Positions 43,632-43,636 of a stretch of DNA of 43,636 nucleotides are shown here, piece by piece (the first letter of the stretch is position 1; every line of letters starts with the position of its first letter). The stretch spans positions 1 to 43,636 of the forward strand of contig CALIJJ010000064.1 in assembly GCA_938017515.1 (NCBI GenBank), written 5' to 3'. Under the pieces are notes generated by a model that did no database searches, was not told the DNA's origin, and saw nothing but the letters and a program-made list of their open reading frames with translations. This stretch comes from an uncultured Pseudanabaenaceae cyanobacterium. Its GTDB lineage: Bacteria; Cyanobacteriota; Cyanobacteriia; PCC-9006; JAAUQQ01. Both the position numbers and the translations under genes were made by a program.

Positions 43632-43636
43632 GTATT

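Overview
The window is chromosomal DNA from a cyanobacterium. This rests on photosystem II cytochrome c-550 (psbV), an FtsH2-type thylakoid protease, a Ycf46-type AAA protein, a MenG/UbiE methyltransferase, the cyanobacterial acyl-ACP synthetase, YlqD and DUF445 proteins, and very frequent HIP1 octamers (GCGATCGC). Genus cannot be fixed from sequence alone. Almost everything from 1 to about 40 kb is ordinary core-genome content in short, often single-gene, transcription units.

Layout: 1-5 kb has the end of a TPR gene, ycf46, menG, a small unknown gene and a DUF445 membrane protein. 5-11.6 kb, leftward, has priA, a CheY-like regulator, a YjbQ protein, a GT-B glycosyltransferase overlapping a MIF-like gene, and a flavin reductase. 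11.7-12.8 kb has coaD overlapping a DivIVA/coiled-coil gene. 12.8-21 kb, leftward, has sppA, pyruvate dehydrogenase E2, ylqD, acyl-ACP/CoA synthetase and ftsH. 21.4-25 kb has psbV, an unknown gene, murA and tRNA-Leu(CAG). 25-31.3 kb, rightward, has a TrmH-type methyltransferase, lpdA-trpC (coupled), a small unknown gene, a coiled-coil gene and moaA. 31.4-33.8 kb, leftward, has rpsD and two tandem response-regulator paralogues. 34-37.2 kb, rightward, has a glutaredoxin-like gene, murE and an SLC45-like MFS carrier. 37.3-40.2 kb, leftward, has an unknown protein and a large TPR protein.

The accessory part is 40.3-43.6 kb. A leftward group (short HlyD-like adaptor, secreted unknown protein, very acidic Val/Thr-rich protein, terminator) diverges from a tiny rightward gene at 43479-43631 that runs almost to the window edge. 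That gene has a strong ribosome-binding site and encodes a 50-residue peptide with a double-glycine leader (ends VSGG) and a 13-residue core, WGCWILPWWACRP, with four Trp and two Cys. It looks like the precursor of an exported, possibly modified peptide (bacteriocin, signal or RiPP) and is the best candidate for an undescribed system here; the C39 transporter or modifying enzymes would lie beyond the right edge.

A second genome-scale oddity is the abundance of short tandem duplications (unit 12-20 bp). In six genes (priA, flavin reductase, sppA, E2, the acidic protein, the HlyD adaptor) the repeat unit starts inside the last codons and includes the stop codon.
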